A DNA stretch of 37,227 nt from Fructobacillus ficulneus. Its GTDB lineage: Bacteria > Bacillota > Bacilli > Lactobacillales > Lactobacillaceae. The stretch covers positions 168,149-205,375 of the forward strand of contig NZ_DF968000.1 in the NCBI RefSeq assembly GCF_001047075.2, given 5' to 3'. How positions within the stretch are numbered: position 1 is the first letter of the stretch; each line of letters opens with the position of its first letter. A program made the position numbers and the translations under genes. The notes under the pieces were generated by a model. The model was not told where the DNA came from. It did no database searches and saw only the letters and a list, made by a program, of their open reading frames with translations. Shown piece by piece: positions 33,054 through 37,227 of this stretch.

Positions 33054-34237
33054 TGTTTAAGAAACTACATCGCCTGGATTATTGGATAGCGGTTCCTTAC
33101 GCTATTTTGTCAGCCATCGGAATCGTGATGGTTTTTTCGGCGACGCAAAATGCTTATTTATCGCCGGTCATGTCAATTTCAAAACAAGCCATCTTTGTTT
33201 TGATTGGTTGGGTCGTGGCCTTTGTGACCTTTCGACTCAATATCTCGGCGTTAAAGTCACAAAATCTTTTAAACTTCCTATTATTTGGGACCTTTTTGTT
33301 GCTGGCTGCTGCCCGCTTAGCCCCGGCGATTAACGGGGCCCACGGTTGGATTAATTTGGGACCGGTGACCTTGCAGCCGGTCGAGCTGTCAAAAATTGTT
33401 TTGATTTTATACTTTGCCAAATGGTTTGAGAAAAAGCCCTGGGAGCCTCACCGCGGGTTGAGCTACCATATCCGAGTCTGGTTGGAGCCGGGAATGTTGC
33501 AGAAGTTGTTCTGGCCAGCAATTTTGCTGGGGATGAACTTACTGATGCCCGATTTGGGAAATATGTTCATCACCATGGCGGTTTTGCTGTTGATGATGAT
33601 GGCTTCGGGGATGGCCTTTCGAACGGCCTTTACCTGGATGCTTCTCTTTTTTGTGGTCTTGTTGTTCTTACCGAACATCATCGGCATCTTTCATTTGGGC
33701 CAATCATCTTCCTATGCGGTCCGGCGACTAACCAACTTCGTCAATCCTTGGTATAATGTGGACCAGAGCCGGCAGTTACTTTATGCCTACTATGCAATTT
33801 CTCACGGGGGGCTTTTCGGAGTCGGCCTGGGAAATTCACTGTTGAAGCCTTACTTACCGGAATCAAATACCGACTTTATCATGGCGGTGGCGGCCGAGGA
33901 ATTGGGGGCAGTCCTTGTTACCTTGGTCTTGATTGTCTTACTCTTTTTGATTGGCCGCTTGGTTTTGGTTGGCATCCGCCAGAAGAGCCAGTACAACCGG
34001 CTGTTCTTGTACGGTCTAGCAGGGCTAATGTTGATGCAGGCCTTTGTTAATATGGGCGGGGTCTTAGGCCTCTTACCAATTACCGGGGTTGTTTTCCCCT
34101 TTATTTCAGGTGGAGGATCATCCTTTGTCTTCTTCTCGGCGGCCGTTGGCCTTGCCTTGAACATCGCTGCCAAGGACAAACAAATCGTGGCACCAGACCC
34201 ACTTGATTATGCTGCCCGAAGGGAATTGAAACGTTAA
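33053..34237 (+). CDS. ftsW: Cell division protein FtsW / RodA family (SEDS glycosyltransferase)
   Basis: A 394-residue polytopic SEDS protein that polymerises peptidoglycan from lipid II with a partner class B PBP. About ten hydrophobic helices are seen. NGAHGWINLGPVTLQPVELSKI is the conserved extracellular/TM signature, with LLMPDLGNMFI, ISHGGLFGVGLGNS, YLPESNTDFIMAVAAEELG and PITGVVFPFISGGGSSF. The context (followed by ylbG, rsmD, coaD) is that of FtsW in Bacillus and lactobacilli, not RodA. It is coupled to pepA by a one-base overlap. Confidence 0.93.
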   Translation: MFKKLHRLDYWIAVPYAILSAIGIVMVFSATQNAYLSPVMSISKQAIFVLIGWVVAFVTFRLNISALKSQNLLNFLLFGTFLLLAAARLAPAINGAHGWINLGPVTLQPVELSKIVLILYFAKWFEKKPWEPHRGLSYHIRVWLEPGMLQKLFWPAILLGMNLLMPDLGNMFITMAVLLLMMMASGMAFRTAFTWMLLFFVVLLFLPNIIGIFHLGQSSSYAVRRLTNFVNPWYNVDQSRQLLYAYYAISHGGLFGVGLGNSLLKPYLPESNTDFIMAVAAEELGAVLVTLVLIVLLFLIGRLVLVGIRQKSQYNRLFLYGLAGLMLMQAFVNMGGVLGLLPITGVVFPFISGGGSSFVFFSAAVGLALNIAAKDKQIVAPDPLDYAARRELKR

Positions 34238-34238
34238 T

Positions 34239-35300
34239 ATGTTTAAAATGAACGCACGCCGAGCCCTCTTTGTTTATTTGGAAGGGTTCAAGCACATCGA
34301 TCAATTGAAAAAATTCGGTGACATCACCTATATCTCGGAAAAGATGTCCTACGTTGAATTGTATGTCGACGAAGACCAGGTTGAGACCTTGGTGGATAAG
34401 TTGAACCAATACCGCTTTGTCAAGGCGGTAAGTGTTTCGCCCCGTCCAGAAATCGACCCTGACTTTGGCGACGTCCATGACGACGTCTTTTTTGAGGCCT
34501 ACGACCAGGCCCAAGATGAAGCTAGTGAAGATCAGACGGACCAGTCTGATAGTCTGGACAGTCAAATGAACTCTCAGTCAGCAGCCGCTAGCCAGTCTGA
34601 GTCTCAACAGACCAACCAGGCCCAGGTCAGCTTCTCAGCCAGCCAATTGGCCCAAAATAATGATTTGCGTGGGCAAGAGGACTTGGACCTAACGGTGCCA
34701 TTGAGCCAGGACCTCGGTCTGGGCTTGCCGGACTTAGCTAAGGATCCTGAGCCAGTTACCAAGCAGAATGGTAATCGGTCGTCAAAGCGGCCAAGTCGGT
34801 CACGCCGGAATTCGCGTCAAAGTGGTTCGAAGTCGGGTTCCGAAAGTCGGAACGGGCAAAAGGGTTCGGCCAAAGCTGGTAATCAGGGTCGGGGGAACCA
34901 AGCCCGACCTAAGCAAGGCCAAAATTCTAAGTCCAAGCAAGGACCAAAACCTGGTCAAGGCCCTAAGGCTAAGCAGGGTTCAATATCTGGACAAGGTCAA
35001 AAATCGAACCAAAGTGCCAAAGCGGACCAAGGTTCAAAGCCAAAGCAGAGTTCGAAGCCAGGCCAGAAGCGGACGGGCAACCGACCAAAGCGGCCTAAGA
35101 GTCAAGGTCCAGCTACTGGTCAAAATCAGAGTCAGTCAGCCAAGACAGCTGACCAAGGTCAAAATCGGGGTCAAAACCGGAATAAAGACCAAAAGGCCCG
35201 TCCTAATCAGGGCAAGTCCAACCAACGACGGTCAGGACAAGAAAAGAAAAACCAGGCTGGTTCCACTAAGGACCAAGCCAAGCAAAAGGAACAAGGATAA
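34239..35300 (+). CDS. DUF2129 (YlbG) protein with a long disordered Q/K/G/S-rich tail
   Basis: Residues 1-80 match the YlbG/DUF2129 family: RALFVYLEGFKHIDQLKKFGDITYISEKMSYVELYV, then FVKAVSVSPRPEID. YlbG is usually about 90 residues; here the protein is 353. After the domain an acidic Ser/Gln-rich stretch (about 84-170) gives way to a very basic low-complexity tail (about 175-353) of KQG, KPGQ, SKP and NQG units with many Lys/Arg and no hydrophobic core. There is no stop or frameshift: codon use stays coherent. The position between ftsW and rsmD is conserved. No good Shine-Dalgarno sequence is seen near the ATG. Confidence 0.85.
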   Translation: MFKMNARRALFVYLEGFKHIDQLKKFGDITYISEKMSYVELYVDEDQVETLVDKLNQYRFVKAVSVSPRPEIDPDFGDVHDDVFFEAYDQAQDEASEDQTDQSDSLDSQMNSQSAAASQSESQQTNQAQVSFSASQLAQNNDLRGQEDLDLTVPLSQDLGLGLPDLAKDPEPVTKQNGNRSSKRPSRSRRNSRQSGSKSGSESRNGQKGSAKAGNQGRGNQARPKQGQNSKSKQGPKPGQGPKAKQGSISGQGQKSNQSAKADQGSKPKQSSKPGQKRTGNRPKRPKSQGPATGQNQSQSAKTADQGQNRGQNRNKDQKARPNQGKSNQRRSGQEKKNQAGSTKDQAKQKEQG

Positions 35301-35860
35301 TGCGGGTAATTGCAGGAAGTTTTGGTGGCTTGCGGCTTGATGCCGTCAAGGGCCGGGAAACACGGCCAACCACGGATAAGATTAAAGAGGCAATTTTCTC
35401 GATGTTGATGCCTTACCTCAACGGCGGTCAGGTCCTTGATTTGTACGCCGGGACTGGTGGCCTCGGCATTGAAGCGGTTTCGCGGGGAATGGACCACGCG
35501 GTCCTGGTTGACCGACAAAAGGCAGCCATCGAGGTGATTGAAAAGAACATCGCTAAGACCCACCACGAAGACAGCTTCACGGTCTTAAAGGTGCCAGCTG
35601 CTTCGGCTTTGACACGGTTGGCTAGCCAGGGGACGCAGTTCCGCCTGGTCTTGCTCGACCCACCCTATGCCAAAGAAAAATTAAAGGCTGACCTCTTGGC
35701 CATGGAAACTGGCGGTCTCTTGGCCGAAGATGCAATTATCATGATTGAATCCGACCAGGTCGCCGACTTGCCTGAACCAAGTCCAAACTTGGAATTAATT
35801 AAGCAAAAAGATTATGGGATTACCCGGGTGTCGTTGTATCGGTATGCACCGACCGAGTAA
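35300..35860 (+). CDS. rsmD: 16S rRNA (guanine966-N2)-methyltransferase RsmD
   Basis: RsmD methylates G966 in 16S rRNA. The 186 residues begin MRVIAGSFGGLRLDAVKG and RPTTDKIKEAIFSML, followed by the SAM motif VLDLYAGTGGLGIEAVSRG and the catalytic LLDPPYAK. The C-terminus IMIESDQVADLPE closes it. The start overlaps the YlbG-gene stop (TAATG), with AAGGAACAAGGA upstream. rsmD-coaD is the usual pair. Confidence 0.96.
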   Translation: MRVIAGSFGGLRLDAVKGRETRPTTDKIKEAIFSMLMPYLNGGQVLDLYAGTGGLGIEAVSRGMDHAVLVDRQKAAIEVIEKNIAKTHHEDSFTVLKVPAASALTRLASQGTQFRLVLLDPPYAKEKLKADLLAMETGGLLAEDAIIMIESDQVADLPEPSPNLELIKQKDYGITRVSLYRYAPTE

Positions 35861-35878
35861 GAGAGAAGGGGCGAACAG

Positions 35879-36358
35879 ATGAGAAAAGCAGTTTTTCCAG
35901 GGTCCTTTGACCCGTTGACCAATGGTCATCTCGACATTATCGAGCGAGCATCTGAACTTTTTGATGAGGTGGTTGTGGCAGTGGGAATCAATACCAATAA
36001 GCGGGGCCTCTTTACTCCGGCCGAACGGTTGGCCTTGGTTCAAACAGCCGTTGCTGGCTTGCCTAATGTGACCGTCGGTCAAGTCGAAGGACTGACCGTT
36101 GATTACATGGAAGCCATCGGTGCTAAGTACCTGGTCCGTGGTTTGCGAAATGGCAAGGACTTCGAGTACGAACGCGATATTGCGGAAGTGAACTCCGTTT
36201 TGGCGGGTGTTGAAACGGTGTTGTTGCTGGCCAAGCCGGAGAACCAAAACGTCTCATCATCGATGGTCAAGGAAATTGCCAAATTTGGTTCTGATAAATT
36301 GGAGCGGTTTGTACCAGCAGTTGTGGTACCCGCCCTCCACGCTCACTATCAAGATTAA
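35879..36358 (+). CDS. coaD: Pantetheine-phosphate adenylyltransferase
   Basis: CoaD makes dephospho-CoA from 4'-phosphopantetheine and ATP. The 159-residue sequence has the nucleotidyl transferase start FPGSFDPLTNGHLDIIERA (TNGH variant of HxGH), YLVRGLRNGKDFEYE and ENQNVSSSMVKEIA. RBS GAGAAGGGG. It is 18 bases from rsmD and closes the pepA-ftsW-ylbG-rsmD-coaD string with a strong terminator. Confidence 0.97.
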   Translation: MRKAVFPGSFDPLTNGHLDIIERASELFDEVVVAVGINTNKRGLFTPAERLALVQTAVAGLPNVTVGQVEGLTVDYMEAIGAKYLVRGLRNGKDFEYERDIAEVNSVLAGVETVLLLAKPENQNVSSSMVKEIAKFGSDKLERFVPAVVVPALHAHYQD

Positions 36359-36381
36359 AAATTTAATTACTGATTTAAATC

Positions 36382-36421
36382 AAAAAAAGCCACACCGGTG
36401 TGAAGCCGGGTGGCTTTTTTT
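36382..36421 (+). terminator. Terminator of coaD
   Basis: A-run, then GCCAC-A-CCGG (36389-36398) with CCGG-GTGGC (36406-36414) and one bulged A, then a T-run. Confidence 0.9.
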
Positions 36422-36496
36422 CTGGGGAAATTTTAAAATTCGTTGGTCATTTTGGGCCGTCCTTCCGTCTAATATTTTAATTTGGAGGTACGAACT

Positions 36497-37180
36497 ATGA
36501 TGACAAAAATTAATTGGCCAGCCATTAAAGACTGGTCCTTTCGCCACTGGCGGTACCTGGTGATTGGCCTGTTGGTTATTTTAGCCTTATTGGCGTTAGT
36601 GGTCCGGTTATTTCATCACTCTGCCAGTCCACCGACTAACCAGGTGGAAATGACTGGGTCAATCCCGGCTGGGACGACCCCGGTAAAATCAGGTCCACCA
36701 GCTAATACCGGTGCTTCCCAAGCCAAGCCAAATGAACCAATCCTCGTGGACGTGAAGGGGGCGGTCAATAAGCCGGGGGTTGTCAAGCTGCCGCCTGGTA
36801 GCCGGGTCCAGGATGCCGTCCACCAAGCTGGTGGATTGACGACTGAGGCCGACCAACGCGTTTTGAATTTAGCCCAGGTTCTGACCGATGGTCAGGTCCT
36901 CTATGTTTTAAAAGAGGGGGAGCAGGCACCGGTTGGTGTTGTTGGTGCTGGAAGTGGCGGCGGTAGTGGTGGTAGTTCTGTCGGCCAAGCCAAGGTTAAT
37001 TTGAACACCGCTACGGCCAAAGACTTGGAGGCCTTAGACGGAATTGGACCGAAGAAGGCCGAACAGATTGTGGCCTTCCGGGAAAAGCAAGGACCCTTTC
37101 AGTCGGTCGATGGCTTGAAGGAGGTTGGTGGCATTGGCCCCAAACGGTTTGATCAGCTGAAAGACCAGGTCACGGTATGA
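36497..37180 (+). CDS. comEA: ComEA family DNA-binding competence protein
   Basis: ComEA is the membrane-bound receptor that binds incoming double-stranded DNA during transformation. The 227 residues have one TM segment (about 19-37), a Pro/Thr-rich linker, an SLBB domain (ILVDVKGAVNKPGVVKLPPG, VQDAVHQAGGL), a Gly/Ser linker, and two helix-hairpin-helix motifs (LNTATAKDLEALDGIGPKKAE, GLKEVGGIGPKRFDQL). ATG 36497 has GGAGG eight bases upstream; an earlier TTG is ignored. It is followed by comEC (four-base overlap). The intermediate ylbL gene found in many relatives is absent. Confidence 0.93.
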   Translation: MMTKINWPAIKDWSFRHWRYLVIGLLVILALLALVVRLFHHSASPPTNQVEMTGSIPAGTTPVKSGPPANTGASQAKPNEPILVDVKGAVNKPGVVKLPPGSRVQDAVHQAGGLTTEADQRVLNLAQVLTDGQVLYVLKEGEQAPVGVVGAGSGGGSGGSSVGQAKVNLNTATAKDLEALDGIGPKKAEQIVAFREKQGPFQSVDGLKEVGGIGPKRFDQLKDQVTV

Positions 37181-37227
37181 AGACGAGCCGGTCTTACATG
37201 GTCCTCGCCTGGTTAGTGGGAGCCTTA
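37177..37227 (+). CDS. Probable ComEC (partial, runs off the window)
   Basis: The ATG at 37177 overlaps the comEA stop (ATGA). The 17 codons seen read MKTSRSYMVLAWLVGAL, a short basic start and a hydrophobic segment, fitting the N-terminus of the DNA-channel protein ComEC, which follows ComEA in LAB. Only the start is inside the window, so the call relies on position and on the early membrane segment. Confidence 0.6.
   Translation, partial: MKTSRSYMVLAWLVGAL

Noticed and set aside
34101-34565. 154-codon open frame on the minus strand
   Set aside because: Antisense to the end of ftsW and the YlbG domain, both well supported.
34900-35290. CRISPR-like array suggested by recurrent short units
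   Set aside because: The units are irregular, coding and of differing length; they reflect repeated KQG/KPGQ codons.
34768-35340. 190-codon open frame in another plus frame
   Set aside because: It arises from the low-complexity tail of the YlbG-like gene read in a shifted frame and would run into rsmD.

Overview
The window is a stretch of low-GC Gram-positive (Firmicutes, Lactobacillales) chromosome. Three things point to the Leuconostocaceae (Leuconostoc/Fructobacillus/Weissella/Oenococcus group): an archaeal-type PEP carboxylase of about 505 residues, a SAM-I riboswitch-controlled metK, and the lactic-acid-bacterial gene set (RpoY, YdhK, CamS, M42 PepA). Nearly all of it is core housekeeping sequence. 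I see no prophage, insertion sequence, CRISPR array, tRNA or rRNA.

Layout. 1-4.35 kb: the end of pcrA, then ligA and a CamS-like protein, closed by a strong terminator. 4.36-9.34 kb: an unknown membrane protein (minus), metK (plus) behind a compact SAM-I riboswitch, a diacylglycerol-kinase-like protein that has lost its catalytic motif (minus) and PEP carboxylase (minus). 9.5-11.4 kb: rpoY-rnjA (minus). 11.7-13.2 kb: efp, then an Asp23-family gene and nusB. 13.3-19.85 kb: tatD-rnmV-rsmA, veg, a metal ABC transporter pair, and purR-glmU. 20.0-24.3 kb is the most accessory part: a Met/Ser-rich YdhK-type surface protein with a disulfide-reductase-like flavoprotein, a Lys/Ala/Glu-tailed unknown protein, an AT-rich RelB/RelE-type toxin-antitoxin pair, a possible leaderless small gene and two candidate non-coding RNAs. 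24.4-29.3 kb: xseA-xseB-ispA-tlyA-recN, tightly packed and partly overlapping. 29.4-31.7 kb: a third candidate small RNA, an NCS2 purine permease and a small secreted protein with an elaborate upstream region. 32.0-37.2 kb: pepA-ftsW, a DUF2129 (YlbG) gene with a very long disordered tail, rsmD and coaD, then comEA and the first codons of a probable comEC.

Functionally the window covers DNA repair and replication (PcrA, LigA, ExoVII, RecN), RNA maturation and decay (RNase J1, RNase M5, RsmA, RsmD, TlyA, NusB), translation (EF-P), methionine/SAM and purine control, envelope precursor supply (GlmU, IspA, FtsW) and DNA uptake (ComEA/ComEC).

The observations most likely to be new are: a roughly 235-nt multi-branched structured RNA with its own promoter and terminator before xseA; a SAM-I aptamer that keeps the ligand core but lacks helix P4; two roughly 60-nt orphan transcripts between convergent genes; a YlbG protein extended about fourfold by a low-complexity basic tail; and a repeat array plus palindrome upstream of a small secreted protein. 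All assignments come from reading motifs by eye. No database search or folding program was run.
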